From Bacillus solimangrovi (GTDB lineage: Bacteria > Bacillota > Bacilli > Bacillales > Bacillaceae_N): a stretch of 64,000 nucleotides of DNA. The notes below the pieces were generated by a model. That model was not told the DNA's origin and did no database searches. It saw only the letters and a list, made by a program, of their open reading frames with translations. Below are positions 48,283 to 57,711 of the stretch, piece after piece; within the stretch, counting starts at the first letter, position 1; the number at the start of each line of letters is the position of its first letter. The DNA is taken from NCBI RefSeq assembly GCF_001742425.1, contig NZ_MJEH01000055.1, positions 83,548 to 147,547 on the forward strand, given 5' to 3'. The position numbers and the translations under genes were made by a program.

Positions 48283-50129
48283 TACTGAACGATATTCACA
48301 TTATATTGCTCTAGCCAGTAGTTTGTTTGTGCTAAATATGCGATTAATTGTGGGCCTGTCATCAACTGGCCAAAAAATGGAGTCTGAAATGATTCACCCG
48401 CTGAATCAGAAAGCTCTTTAATTTTTTCATATTCAAAAAATTCAAATAGCGGAGCGTTTTTATTCGAGAGAATCTCATTCATCCATCCTTGAACTGCGAC
48501 TGTATAATTGGGGTTATGTGTTTTAGGATATGGACTTTTTTTCCGATAAAGAATTTCATTTGGCAATAACCCTTCAAGTGCCTTTCGTAAAAGACCTTTC
48601 TCACGATCACCATGCATTTTCATTTCCCATGGTATATTCCATACATATTCAACAAGGCGATGATCAGCGAAAGGCACACGAACTTCTAATGATGCCCCCA
48701 TACTCATTCGATCTTTCCGATCTAGTAGAGTAGTCATAAACCAAAGCATATTTATATAAAACAATTCCCTTCGTTGTCGCTCCTCAATCGATTCACCATC
48801 CAACCGTGGCATTTCCGATATCGTTTCATCGTAACGGTCTTTCACATACCCTTTCAAATCAAGTTTCTGTTGCCAATGTGAATCGAGTAGACTAATTCTT
48901 TCATTCATTGAACGCATCCAAGGAAATCCTTCTCTCTCTAAATCTTCTTTCCTATGGAACCAAGGATACCCTCCAAATATTTCATCCGCACACTCCCCTG
49001 ATAAACTTACAGTCGCATGTTTTTTAATTTGCCTACAAAACCAAAGCAGTGATGAATCTACATCCGCCATTCCAGGGAGGTCTCTTGTAATTACCGCTTC
49101 CTTTAATAAATCAGTTAATTCCTCGGTACCAATAACGCATCTGTGATGGACAGTATTAAACGTATCCGACATTACCTCAATATAATGTTTATCAGAGTTA
49201 GGTTGAAACTCAGTCGCCTTAAAATACTTCTCATTATCAACATAATCAATTGAAAATGTATGAAGCTGTTCATTTCCCACGTTAGCATATACGTTTGCAG
49301 CACGAGCGGTAATTGCACTAGAGTCCAGTCCACCTGATAAGAATGTACAAAGTGGAACATCTGATACAAGTTGACGCTCAACCGTATCTAGAAATAGACT
49401 TCGAACATTTGCTACTGTTTCATCAAACGTGTCTGTATGCTCGTTACTTTTTACATTCCAATAACGCCACACTTTTAATCCTGACCTAGTCAATTTCATA
49501 CAATGTCCGGGTCGCAACTCCTTTATGCCTTTAAATACACCATGTCCTGGGGAGCGTGAAGGTCCTAAACCAAGCACCTCCGACATTCCTTCTGAATCGA
49601 CCTCACATTTCACATTAGGGTGAGCAAGAATCGCTTTTAACTCAGAACCAAACAACAAACTTCCCCCACTATCACGGTAAAAAAATGGCTTTACACCTAA
49701 TCGATCTCTCGCCATAAATATTTGTTGATTTGCTTCATCCCAAACTGCAAAAGCAAAAATACCGTTCAAATGCTCAACACACTGTTCCTTCCATTCAATA
49801 TAGGAAGTTAGAAGTACTTCAGTATCTGAGTGCGATTTGAATCGGTATCCTCTTTGTAACAATTCTTTCCGAATATCTTCTGTATTGTACAGCTCACCGT
49901 TGTATACGAGTGTATATTGAGAACCATCTTTTTCTTTTGTCATCGGCTGCCTACCGCCCTCAGGGTCTACAACAATTAATCGAGTATGCCCGAAAGCTGC
50001 ATGTGTTGAAGTCCATATTTCCAAAGCATCAGGACCTCGTTTGTTCAAAGTTTGTGCCATTTTATGCACAGTTTTGTTAGCGTGACGTAGATCTTGATTC
50101 CAATCAATCCAGCCAGTTATTCCACACAT
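48282..50129 (-). CDS. asnO: Asparagine synthase (glutamine-hydrolysing), AsnO type
   Basis: This cytosolic enzyme forms asparagine from aspartate, glutamine and ATP. The start at ATG 50129 puts Cys at position 2 (MCGITGW), the N-terminal nucleophile; AAAGGATG precedes it. The glutaminase domain shows RGPDALEIW and VYNGELYNTEDIR; the synthetase domain shows the P-loop FLSGGLDSSAI and LSGECADEIFGGYPWF. At 615 residues it matches B. subtilis AsnO, which is important during sporulation, and it lies in the same order relative to yisL. Confidence 0.95.
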   Translation of the reverse strand: MCGITGWIDWNQDLRHANKTVHKMAQTLNKRGPDALEIWTSTHAAFGHTRLIVVDPEGGRQPMTKEKDGSQYTLVYNGELYNTEDIRKELLQRGYRFKSHSDTEVLLTSYIEWKEQCVEHLNGIFAFAVWDEANQQIFMARDRLGVKPFFYRDSGGSLLFGSELKAILAHPNVKCEVDSEGMSEVLGLGPSRSPGHGVFKGIKELRPGHCMKLTRSGLKVWRYWNVKSNEHTDTFDETVANVRSLFLDTVERQLVSDVPLCTFLSGGLDSSAITARAANVYANVGNEQLHTFSIDYVDNEKYFKATEFQPNSDKHYIEVMSDTFNTVHHRCVIGTEELTDLLKEAVITRDLPGMADVDSSLLWFCRQIKKHATVSLSGECADEIFGGYPWFHRKEDLEREGFPWMRSMNERISLLDSHWQQKLDLKGYVKDRYDETISEMPRLDGESIEERQRRELFYINMLWFMTTLLDRKDRMSMGASLEVRVPFADHRLVEYVWNIPWEMKMHGDREKGLLRKALEGLLPNEILYRKKSPYPKTHNPNYTVAVQGWMNEILSNKNAPLFEFFEYEKIKELSDSAGESFQTPFFGQLMTGPQLIAYLAQTNYWLEQYNVNIVQ

Positions 50130-50315
50130 GGTATTCATCCTTTCATCATGCACAAGTCGTTTTTCACACAAGTAGCCCTTATAAATCTAACTTATGCAAA
50201 AAAATGAATTGAATGACTTTTAAATAGCTATATATAAGGAATATCACAAGTGTAAAGTACTGTCCTAGCATTTTAAAGATTGTTACCTCTAGATACCTCC
50301 TCTTTCACTCCAAAT

Positions 50316-50341
50316 AAAAAAACTGCCTTAGCAGTTTTTTT
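50316..50341 (-). terminator. Terminator after yisL
   Basis: A perfect stem AAAAAAACTGC / GCAGTTTTTTT overlaps the last bases of yisL. Confidence 0.9.
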
Positions 50342-50693
50342 AACCGAGTACTCCATATCCAAGAATAAATACTAAGATAAGTGCAATAACAAATTGGATA
50401 ATTGAACCTTTAATTGGCTTACCTTTCGTACCACGAACGAGTGTCATTTCCATTGTTGAAATAACCCATAATCCAACTAAACCTTTTACAATTGCCATTG
50501 GAGCCATTTGCCAAACAGCAAACAATAAGTGGGAACCTGTAACCAACACAATAATATACATAAGACGTAAGATCATATGCAAAGCTTTCGGTGGTTGACC
50601 TGTTCTTAACTTCATCGCACAGATTATGAATAGAATTAACGTAATTGTCCATCCAGTAACGTGTGAATGTAGCATGATCATAGTAATATTCAT
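50340..50693 (-). CDS. yisL: YisL-like membrane protein (UPF0344)
   Basis: The 117-residue protein has four hydrophobic helices. MLHSHVTGWTITLILF, HMILRLMYIIVLVTG and ISTMEMTLVR match the UPF0344 family (YisL). Function is unknown. AAGGAGGGG precedes the ATG. A TATAAT lies about 40 bases upstream of that site. Confidence 0.92.
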   Translation of the reverse strand: MNITMIMLHSHVTGWTITLILFIICAMKLRTGQPPKALHMILRLMYIIVLVTGSHLLFAVWQMAPMAIVKGLVGLWVISTMEMTLVRGTKGKPIKGSIIQFVIALILVFILGYGVLG

Positions 50694-50937
50694 ATCTTCC
50701 CCTCCTTACTAGACTACTAGTACATTATAAACGAACTTATATTAGAAACAAAATTATTATCTATTAATAAAGTTAGATTCATACACAAGCGTTACTTACA
50801 GTTATACTAGAATAAAACTTTTAGTTCAACATAAGGTTGCTAGCAATAAATTGAAATAATCCGTTCAAAACAATGTTCTAAAGAAATCTATATTTTATGA
50901 GATAATGCAAACGTTATAGCTCATTCAATAGAAATTC

Positions 50938-51726
50938 TTATAGAGCCTTCACCATTCCTCCATCAACTAATAAAGCTTGACCCGTAACATACGTATTCGC
51001 ATCTGAACATAAGAACACTGCTGTTGTCGCAAATTCCTCAGGAGTTCCGTAACGACCAAGGGGAATGACAGATTTCGTTCTTTCTATTACTTCTTCCACC
51101 GATATACTCTGTTTATCTGCGATAACCTGGTCCAACTGAGCAACGCGGTCTGTCGCAATCCTGCCCGGCCCAAGTGTATTAATTAATATCTTATCAGGAG
51201 CAAGCTCAGTAGCTAAACTTTTTGATAATCCAATTACACCTGCTCGAAATGTATTGGATAATATTAGTCCTTCAATTGGTTGTTTAATAGAAGAAGATGC
51301 AACATTTAAAATGCGTCCGCCACCTTGACTTCGCATAAATGGGATGACCTCTCGAATTGCACGAATATAACTAAACAAATTCAATTCAAATGCTTTTTGC
51401 CAATGTTCATCATCAAAATCATTAAACTTTCCTGCTGGTGGACCACCTGCATTATTAATTAGAATGTCGACACGACCAAAAATATCAACTGTCTTATTAA
51501 CAAGAAGTTTTATATCTGATGAATTTGTTAATTCACAAGGAAAATAAGTAACATTACTACCAGTCTTTTTCGTAATATCTTCTGCAACTGCTTTTAATTC
51601 GGTTTCACTTCGACTCGTTAACATAACATTCGCACCCTCTTGTGCAAATTTTGCAGCAATTGCTTTACCCAAACCTTTACTTGAGGCTAGTACTAGTACT
51701 ACTTTTCCCTTTAAGCCTAAGTCCAT
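50938..51726 (-). CDS. SDR-family oxidoreductase with altered catalytic residues
   Basis: The Rossmann part has VLVLASSKGLGKAIA in place of the usual TGxxxGIG, then NNAGGPP. The catalytic stretch reads SSSIKQPIEGLILSNTFRAG, where the expected YxxxK is replaced: Ser for Tyr and Arg for Lys. These changes are known in a BKR-like SDR subgroup, so activity on a carbonyl is uncertain. AGGAGG is seven bases before ATG 51726. It directly follows yisK and is probably co-transcribed. Confidence 0.88.
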   Translation of the reverse strand: MDLGLKGKVVLVLASSKGLGKAIAAKFAQEGANVMLTSRSETELKAVAEDITKKTGSNVTYFPCELTNSSDIKLLVNKTVDIFGRVDILINNAGGPPAGKFNDFDDEHWQKAFELNLFSYIRAIREVIPFMRSQGGGRILNVASSSIKQPIEGLILSNTFRAGVIGLSKSLATELAPDKILINTLGPGRIATDRVAQLDQVIADKQSISVEEVIERTKSVIPLGRYGTPEEFATTAVFLCSDANTYVTGQALLVDGGMVKAL

Positions 51727-51764
51727 TTTAAAACCTCCTAATAAATAGGCTAGCGACTTTATCA

Positions 51765-52670
51765 TTAAGCTTCAATATAATTTCTTAAAATACCTAACTG
51801 CTCAATCTCTATCTCTATAACATCATTTGGATTTAAATATTTAGGTGGTTGAAACCCTTTACCTACTCCTGCCGGCGTTCCTGTTGCAATAATATCACCA
51901 GCCTCTAACGTCGTAGCTTGTGAAATAGTTGAAATCAAATTAGGAATATTGAAAATAAACTGCTCTGTAGTTGCAGATTGTCTTACTTCTCCATTTACTT
52001 TCGTTTCTATTTTTAACTGATGAGGGTCCTGAACTAACGATTTATGTACAATTGTTGGTCCCATTGGACAAGAAGTATCCATGCTTTTCCCTAATAAAAA
52101 TTGCTTATGCTTCGTTTGTAGATCACGAGCAGTAATATCATTTATAATAGTGTAACCAAACACGTACTCCATTGCATTCTCTTCACTTATTCTATTACCC
52201 GTTTTACCGATTACAACAGCAAGCTCTCCCTCATAATCCAATTCACTCGTTACATGTGAATGATTAAGAATAACCGAATCAGGTCCTGTAACTGACGTAG
52301 GTGCCTTTGAGAAGAGCATTGGTGCCTTTGGAATATCTGCTTCACTTCCCATTTCAATCGCATGTGCAGCATAATTTTTTCCTACACAAAAAATATTTTT
52401 ACGCGGCCTTGGTATAGGAGCAAGAATTTCAACTTTCGTTATATCTTCATATACGTTTCCAACAGTTGTATTCTTAACCAACAATAAAATTTCTTCAACT
52501 TCCTTTAAAAAACTATCTCCTCTATCTAAACAACGCAGAAAATCTGATAAATAGGATGCATGTTTCCCTAATAGTTCAGCTGCACTTTGTAAGTTAAGAA
52601 CCATCTTCCCCTCTTCGTCCATTATACCAACAAATACTCGTTCTCCCTTTTTCGCTGTAACAAAACGCAT
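51765..52670 (-). CDS. yisK: Fumarylacetoacetate hydrolase family protein (YisK-like)
   Basis: The 301-residue protein has an N-terminal domain and a FAH fold with the metal site in SELDYEGELAVVIG, INDITARDLQ and TGTPAGVGKG, plus NIFCVGKNYAAHA. B. subtilis YisK is an oxaloacetate decarboxylase that also affects cell shape through Mbl; the same role is plausible here. AGGAGGG precedes the ATG. It leads a two-gene unit with the SDR. Confidence 0.92.
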   Translation of the reverse strand: MRFVTAKKGERVFVGIMDEEGKMVLNLQSAAELLGKHASYLSDFLRCLDRGDSFLKEVEEILLLVKNTTVGNVYEDITKVEILAPIPRPRKNIFCVGKNYAAHAIEMGSEADIPKAPMLFSKAPTSVTGPDSVILNHSHVTSELDYEGELAVVIGKTGNRISEENAMEYVFGYTIINDITARDLQTKHKQFLLGKSMDTSCPMGPTIVHKSLVQDPHQLKIETKVNGEVRQSATTEQFIFNIPNLISTISQATTLEAGDIIATGTPAGVGKGFQPPKYLNPNDVIEIEIEQLGILRNYIEA

Positions 52671-52907
52671 TGTTGAATCCCTCCTATTACTACACTCTTT
52701 CTATACAACATTCTATTCCATATACTGTAGCCCTGCAAATTTTAATAATTCAAATATTCAGTGAGTTGCCACATCTTAAATCCTTAATTACTAAAAGCAT
52801 GACTTGTTTTGTCATTTCATTTGTTCTTTTGGCGAAAGTGTTTAAATAATTATTAAATTGTCGCATAATAGACAAGGATTTAAAAAACAAATGAGGGCTG
52901 ATATATC

Positions 52908-53066
52908 TTGAAGAACAATATCGAAAAGCAAAGAGAAAAAATGATAGCTGCTGCCAAAATGTATGGCTATTCATCAAAGTTAACGGTCAAATATAGTCAA
53001 GAATTAGACAAGATGCTTAATGTCGTTTTATTTGAAAACAACACTGGACACGAAAAAATATCATAA
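52908..53066 (+). CDS. yisI: Spo0E-like aspartyl-phosphate phosphatase (YisI-like)
   Basis: The 52-residue protein carries the Spo0E signature SQELDKMLN and begins with a short helix (KNNIEKQREKMIAAA). Members remove phosphate from Spo0A~P and so delay sporulation. TTG 52908 follows GAGGG at ten bases; internal ATGs at codons 12 and 18 lack sites. Its place between yisK and gerP matches B. subtilis yisI. Confidence 0.85.
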   Translation: MKNNIEKQREKMIAAAKMYGYSSKLTVKYSQELDKMLNVVLFENNTGHEKIS

Positions 53067-53135
53067 CTAGAAAGATCATGTTACTATCTTCTTACTTACC
53101 AAAAAAACTGTCTAAAAAATATGCTTTTACACTAA

Positions 53136-53173
53136 AAAAGCCTAAAGAGTTATGAATTCTCTTTTAGGCTTTT
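53136..53173. terminator. Bidirectional terminator between the Spo0E-like and acyl-CoA ligase genes
   Basis: The arms AAAAGCCTAAAGAG and CTCTTTTAGGCTTTT form a stem with one bulged T. Confidence 0.88.
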
Positions 53174-53215
53174 GCTTCATTCCCATGTCAATCAATTATA
53201 CATATTTATTGATTG

Positions 53216-54817
53216 TTAATTAACGAAACGTCCGTCCTTTATCTTTCCTTTTTCTTCCCATTTTTGGTTACGCAAATGTACTTTTTGAATTTTCCCCGAT
53301 GCAGTCTTTGGTAATTCATCTACAAACGTGACTCCTGTAATCGCTTTAAAATGAGCAAGGTTTTCACGAGAGAATTGAATGACTTCTTCTTCCGTTAACT
53401 GAAAACCTTCTTTGACAACAACGAATGCATGAGGTGTCTCACCCCATTTTTCATGTGGAAGTGCAATAACAGCAGCCTCTAAAACATTCGGATGGTCATA
53501 CAGTACACCCTCCACTTCAATTGATGAGATATTTTCCCCCCCACTGATAATCACATCTTTTTTTCGATCAACGATATCTACGTTACCAAACTCATCAATC
53601 GTTCCCATATCACCTGTATGTAACCAGCCATTTTTTATTGTTTCAGCTGTAGCCTGATCATTCTTCCAATACCCCACCATTACACCATTACTTCGCACAA
53701 CAACCTCACCAATAGCTTTATCATCATGTGGAACTTCTTCACCAAGATCATTAACAACTCGAACTTGACATCCTACAATTTCATGCCCTGCTTTTGCTTT
53801 TAATTTATATTGTTCCTTTTTTGGAAGTTGCTTCATATTAGAACGAATCCGAGAAATCGTACTTAAAGGGGAAGATTCAGTCATACCATACACTTGTATG
53901 AACTCCCAGCCAAGCTCTTCTTCCACACGTGTTACGAATGCAGGTGGTGGTGCAGATCCTGCAATAACTACACGTAAATGATGATTCATTTCAACCTTGT
54001 TTGCTTCATAATATTGGATTAACGAATTTAATACAGTTGGAGCCATATGCATTGACGATACTTTATGTTTTTGAATTTTTTCAAAAATCGCTTCAGGAGA
54101 TGCTTTACGTAAGCAAATATGCGTTGCCCCATTTGCTGTATAATAGAAAGGGGCACCCCAACCATTAACGTGAAACATAGGTAAAATATGCAGATAAACG
54201 TCTTCATCTGAAACTCTAAGATGATGCATCATTGATAACGCATGTAAATAGTTGTTACGGTGAGTAAGCATAACCCCTTTGGGATTTCCAGTTGTACCAC
54301 TCGTATATAGCAAGGAGCATACGTCATTTTCATCAAGTGGTGTACGAGTAAATGCTTGAATTGAATGTTCATTTAACCACTTATCATAGTCAATTTCAGT
54401 TGAATGGTCATCTGCATAATGGACGATAATTTTTTCAACAGTTTCGAGTTTATCCTTAATTGGTTCAATCATATGATATAATTCTTGATCGCAAAATAAT
54501 AACCTTGACCCACTATGATTTAATATAAATACGTAATCTTCAGGCTTTAAACGTATATTAAGTGGTACCATCACTGCACCTAATTGAAAAACACCATAGA
54601 AACCTTCTAACATCTCAACTGTATTTGGTGCTAAATAAGCGATTCTGTCACCCTTCTCTATCCCTAAGTGTTTCAAACCGTGTGATAGCTGATTTACACG
54701 CCCATTCAACTCTTCATATGTAAATTCTCTTCCATCATCATTAATAACAGCTTTTTTTTCACTATACAACCTGACTGAACGATCCAAAAATTCATTTAAT
54801 AATAATGGTACTTGCAT
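53216..54817 (-). CDS. Long-chain acyl-CoA synthetase (AMP-binding enzyme)
   Basis: The 533-residue adenylate-forming enzyme probably activates fatty acids to CoA thioesters. It shows the P-loop LLYTSGTTGNPKGVMLTH, VYGMTESSPL (A5), GWLHTGDMG (A7), RKKDVIISGGENISS (A8) and the catalytic lysine in KTASGKIQK (A10). Chain length cannot be told. AAAGGGGG precedes ATG 54817 by six bases; ATG 54823 would touch it. Confidence 0.93.
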   Translation of the reverse strand: MQVPLLLNEFLDRSVRLYSEKKAVINDDGREFTYEELNGRVNQLSHGLKHLGIEKGDRIAYLAPNTVEMLEGFYGVFQLGAVMVPLNIRLKPEDYVFILNHSGSRLLFCDQELYHMIEPIKDKLETVEKIIVHYADDHSTEIDYDKWLNEHSIQAFTRTPLDENDVCSLLYTSGTTGNPKGVMLTHRNNYLHALSMMHHLRVSDEDVYLHILPMFHVNGWGAPFYYTANGATHICLRKASPEAIFEKIQKHKVSSMHMAPTVLNSLIQYYEANKVEMNHHLRVVIAGSAPPPAFVTRVEEELGWEFIQVYGMTESSPLSTISRIRSNMKQLPKKEQYKLKAKAGHEIVGCQVRVVNDLGEEVPHDDKAIGEVVVRSNGVMVGYWKNDQATAETIKNGWLHTGDMGTIDEFGNVDIVDRKKDVIISGGENISSIEVEGVLYDHPNVLEAAVIALPHEKWGETPHAFVVVKEGFQLTEEEVIQFSRENLAHFKAITGVTFVDELPKTASGKIQKVHLRNQKWEEKGKIKDGRFVN

Positions 54818-55182
54818 ATTCATCCCCCTTTATTTTTAGAAAATTCAAATACTTTTATTTTAAATATACCACTTTTTGGTTTGAAAACGAATCAATTTTT
54901 TGACTATCTTTTTACAAAAAAATGACACTATAAAGGTTAGTTAGTAGTATATTAATCGCGATCAGTTGTAGACTACTGCTTTTTACAACATGAAGCATAC
55001 CTTTACTTCATAACGCATAGATTGTCATAAAGGAAACTATGTTTAGGATGTGTCATCTGACGCTGAGATTCTCAATTCAAAGCTATACATGGTCAACAAA
55101 GTTTAGTATCAGTATCAGCGTGCCAAATGAAAACTCTACTGATGGAATTTTCACTTTATCCCTTGATAAAAGGAGCATGCTT
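54818..55182. other. Upstream region of the gerP operon, candidate sigma-K promoter
   Basis: The region has no separate gene. AC (54999-55000), 15 bases and CATAGATTG (55016-55024) loosely fit the sigma-K pattern AC-N15/17-CATAnnnTA, as expected for gerP. A short hairpin ATGAAG / CTTCAT overlaps it at 54990-55011. The frame of gerPA stays open back to an ATG at 55039, but the residues there do not look like GerPA. Confidence 0.35.
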
Positions 55183-55404
55183 ATGCCAGCTTTTGTTGGA
55201 GCAGTAAATGTGAACAGCATGGGTACTGCTGCTGTTTTTAATATCGGTGATGTTTATACAATTGCACCTGAAAGCTCAGCAAAAACTTTCTCTGGTGCCG
55301 GTTCATTTAATACTGCTGAACGGATCCAATTACGAAATGATTATAGCGTTACAAATACGTACGATAACGATTTATATGATCAGCCAGTTACTGGAAACCT
55401 ATAA
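55183..55404 (+). CDS. gerPA: Spore germination protein GerPA
   Basis: The 73-residue protein starts MPAFVGAVNVNSM and has FNIGDVYTIAPESSAKTFSGAGSFNT and YDQPVTGN, typical of GerPA/GerPF. GerP proteins are made in the mother cell and help germinants pass the spore coat. AAGGAG is seven bases before ATG 55183. It is the first gene of gerPABCDEF, on the plus strand. Confidence 0.93.
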   Translation: MPAFVGAVNVNSMGTAAVFNIGDVYTIAPESSAKTFSGAGSFNTAERIQLRNDYSVTNTYDNDLYDQPVTGNL

Positions 55405-55416
55405 GTTGGAGGGATT

Positions 55417-55644
55417 ATGATGGCTACCATTGTTAACCAACAAACAAATTATTACGTCAATCAACAAATTAACATTCATACCATCAAAATCGGCGGAATT
55501 TCAAACTCATCCTTCTTACAAATAGGAAGTGCAGGTATTATTAATTCTTGTTCTAATTTATATAATTCTGGGGGTTTTAAAGAGGCTGCTCCTCAAATAG
55601 CTGAACCTACTTCAACTTCACTTGTCCCATTAACAAGCCCTTAA
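55417..55644 (+). CDS. gerPB: Spore germination protein GerPB
   Basis: The protein of about 75 residues contains YYVNQQINIHTIKIGGISNS and FLQIGSAGIINSCSNLYNSG, matching GerPB. GGAGGG precedes two tandem ATGs (55417 and 55420); the second has better spacing. It lies 12 bases after gerPA. Confidence 0.93.
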   Translation: MMATIVNQQTNYYVNQQINIHTIKIGGISNSSFLQIGSAGIINSCSNLYNSGGFKEAAPQIAEPTSTSLVPLTSP

Positions 55645-55678
55645 ACAACATATATTTTAGATAAGAGGAGGATTTTTC

Positions 55679-56290
55679 TTGTGGTCAAACCATCATTATG
55701 GTCATTATCTTTCAAAACTTCAAGACTATATTCAACAACAAACCCAACGAATCGATCAATTAGAAGAAACGATAGTTGAACTAAAAGACCAACTTTCATC
55801 GATGCAAAATAACAACGGGAATGGAATAGAGAAAATAGAGTATCATTTTGATCAACTTAAGATTGAAACACTTGAGGGAACTTTAAATATCGGACTAACT
55901 CCTAATACACCTGGAGAGATAGAGGATTTTATAAATAGTGAAGAAGCGCTAGAGTCTTCACCACAAGTCATGAAAACTCATCCAAATCTTTTGCCAAAGA
56001 TAAAACATCAAATGGAGCATTTTCTAAGAAAAGATTGCAACAACCTGATCCAAAGTAAAGCAAATGAATTACAGTACCCTATCGATGTTACGATGTACCC
56101 GTTTATTTTACAAGACATACAAAATCAACTGGATAATCGAATAATGAGTTATCTAAATCAAGTTACACCTCATCAAGTCCAAAAAGATGGTGAGGAGAAA
56201 GTCGTTCAACATATTTGTTCAACCATTCAAACAGACATCGAAAATGGTATTCATACATTTATGCAAAATATGCTTCAGAAGGGAATGTGA
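55679..56290 (+). CDS. gerPC: Spore germination protein GerPC
   Basis: The 203-residue cytosolic protein has a coiled coil near the N-terminus (YIQQQTQRIDQLEETIVELK), then IEYHFDQLKIETLEGTLNIGL, the GerPC signature, and a helical C-terminal half. TTG 55679 follows AGAGGAGG at seven bases. It is the largest of the GerP proteins. Confidence 0.92.
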   Translation: MWSNHHYGHYLSKLQDYIQQQTQRIDQLEETIVELKDQLSSMQNNNGNGIEKIEYHFDQLKIETLEGTLNIGLTPNTPGEIEDFINSEEALESSPQVMKTHPNLLPKIKHQMEHFLRKDCNNLIQSKANELQYPIDVTMYPFILQDIQNQLDNRIMSYLNQVTPHQVQKDGEEKVVQHICSTIQTDIENGIHTFMQNMLQKGM

Positions 56291-56294
56291 CATT

Positions 56295-56471
56295 ATGATC
56301 TTCAACGTCAATAACGGTGAATTGTGTGTAAATAACATTCAGATCGACGGTGTATCAACATCTTCTGTCGTATTGATCGGTGATACTGAACGAATTAGTT
56401 TATCCTCTACTTTTGATACACCTCCTGAGTCTTTAATTATCGGACCATTTGTGCCGTTTGCACCAGAATAA
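56295..56471 (+). CDS. gerPD: Spore germination protein GerPD
   Basis: The 58-residue protein MIFNVNNGELCVNNIQIDG... with SSVVLIGDTERISLSS and a C-terminal PPESLIIGPFVPF matches GerPD. The start at ATG 56295 is 4 bases after the gerPC stop with AAGGGA upstream; the frame runs back into gerPC without a better site. Confidence 0.9.
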   Translation: MIFNVNNGELCVNNIQIDGVSTSSVVLIGDTERISLSSTFDTPPESLIIGPFVPFAPE

Positions 56472-56487
56472 TAAGGAAGTGAAGCAC

Positions 56488-56865
56488 ATGGTAAGAGTTT
56501 CTCATGTAGGTAAAATCGACCTCAATGCTTTATCCTTTACATCCACATTTGAGATTGGTGATTCGTGTCAGATTTTTGCTTTTTCAAGGGTATTTGCAGT
56601 TCAACGTCAAGAACAAATTTTTTACTCGGAAGAAGGAAACTTTTCCGAATTCCCTATTTTTAATAGATTATTGCCACATCTAGTAACAACTGAACCTATC
56701 GTAATGAGAAGGAATAATATAAGTAAAAAAATATGTGTTAATAACCTAGACATTCTTGGTGTATCAACTGCTTCTATACTTCATATTGGTTCAACAAGAT
56801 GCATCATAAATGAATCGAGAGTAAAGCACATTCGACAACTCACCGAACCCAATGATCGAACATAA
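56488..56865 (+). CDS. gerPE: Spore germination protein GerPE
   Basis: The 125-residue protein begins MVRVSHVGKIDLNALSF and has FEIGDSCQIFAFSRVFAVQRQ and ILGVSTASILHIGST, as in GerPE. AAGGAAGTG precedes ATG 56488. It lies 16 bases after gerPD and 135 bases before gerPF. Confidence 0.9.
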   Translation: MVRVSHVGKIDLNALSFTSTFEIGDSCQIFAFSRVFAVQRQEQIFYSEEGNFSEFPIFNRLLPHLVTTEPIVMRRNNISKKICVNNLDILGVSTASILHIGSTRCIINESRVKHIRQLTEPNDRT

Positions 56866-57000
56866 GCTAATTGTATTGCATATGATTATAATTAAGTAGA
56901 ATTACTTGGAGGGTAGATGTTTATCTTTAGTATGACTACATTAAAAAAGGATACCTACACTCTTAAGTGCTAAGTAAACCCAATTCAAAGGGTGTTGAAC

Positions 57001-57219
57001 ATGCCTTCAATTATCGGTGGACCAATCAACATTAACAGTGTCAGCGGGATCGTTAATTTCGGTGATTCATTGAATACTTCTCCAAAGAGTGCTTCTAAAC
57101 TCGTTACTGGTTCAGGGGGAGCTAATACTGGTAACTTCGTCAACACCAACAATGGCATTAGTTTAACAAACAACTTTGATCCAGATGTCGTCGATCAGCC
57201 CACTGTTGGAAATGTATAA
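57001..57219 (+). CDS. gerPF: Spore germination protein GerPF
   Basis: The 72-residue paralogue of GerPA starts MPSIIGGPININSVSG, with IVNFGDSLNTSPKSASK and GSGGANTGNF. AAAGGG lies eight bases before ATG 57001. The 135-base gap before it, with an AT-rich TATAATTAAG segment, may hold a separate promoter. The last codons and stop form part of the following hairpin. Confidence 0.92.
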   Translation: MPSIIGGPININSVSGIVNFGDSLNTSPKSASKLVTGSGGANTGNFVNTNNGISLTNNFDPDVVDQPTVGNV

Positions 57220-57260
57220 GGAAGAAGGCAACACTTTCTTAGTGAGTCTTCTTCCTTATA
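57215..57260. terminator. Hairpin between gerPF and yisB
   Basis: The 13-bp perfect arms TATAAGGAAGAAG and CTTCTTCCTTATA (57215-57227, 57248-57260) enclose both stop codons. There is no tight T tract, so termination strength is uncertain. Confidence 0.65.
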
Positions 57261-57547
57261 TGATTAGATTTTTTCAGTGTCACCAATTTTTCTGATGGCT
57301 GTTTACGAATCCATTTTAAAAATTTCTTTATTTGTTCATCCTCTCTTAGTGTACAAAGTGAATGTAACCGTGTTGACAATTCAACATTTGTATAGAGCGC
57401 ATGAATTTGACGATGACAAGCTATACAAAGGTTAGCTACCTCACTGTGAGTGCCTCCCATTTCTTTTGGAATAAGATGATGAATTGTAGTCTCTACATCT
57501 CTTCTACCACATAACTCGCACACTCCAATAGCCTTGCTCTTCCCCAT
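57239..57547 (-). CDS. yisB: HNH-motif zinc-binding protein (YisB-like)
   Basis: The 102-residue protein has CELCGRR and CIACH cysteine pairs around a beta-beta-alpha metal motif (TTIHHLIPKEMGGTHSEVANL), as in small HNH endonuclease-like proteins. AAAAGGAG precedes ATG 57547. It matches B. subtilis yisB between sbcC and gerPF. Nuclease activity is not shown for the family member. Confidence 0.9.
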   Translation of the reverse strand: MGKSKAIGVCELCGRRDVETTIHHLIPKEMGGTHSEVANLCIACHRQIHALYTNVELSTRLHSLCTLREDEQIKKFLKWIRKQPSEKLVTLKKSNHIRKKTH

Positions 57548-57711
57548 TTGATCAACTCCTTTTCCAATAACGCACATTATAGTCTTAGGAGTCATACATG
57601 AGATTAATACACTTATTTCTTTAATGTACTTAATATTGACTTAGATGAATGTTGTTATTTCAGAAGTTGATTAAATTTAACTATTCTCCTTATTGATTTT
57701 ATGCTCGTTAC

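Noticed and set aside
55039..55182. In-frame extension of gerPA back to an ATG with AAAGGAAACT upstream
   Set aside because: The added 48 residues look random, while AAGGAG before ATG 55183 gives the exact GerPA N-terminus.
54818..55182. FadR-type operator upstream of the acyl-CoA ligase
   Set aside because: No TGAATGA-N-TCATTCA palindrome could be found.
56917..56973. 18-codon ORF with GGAGGGTAG before it, between gerPE and gerPF
   Set aside because: The spacing is tight, there is no conserved-looking product, and AT-rich gaps often contain such frames.
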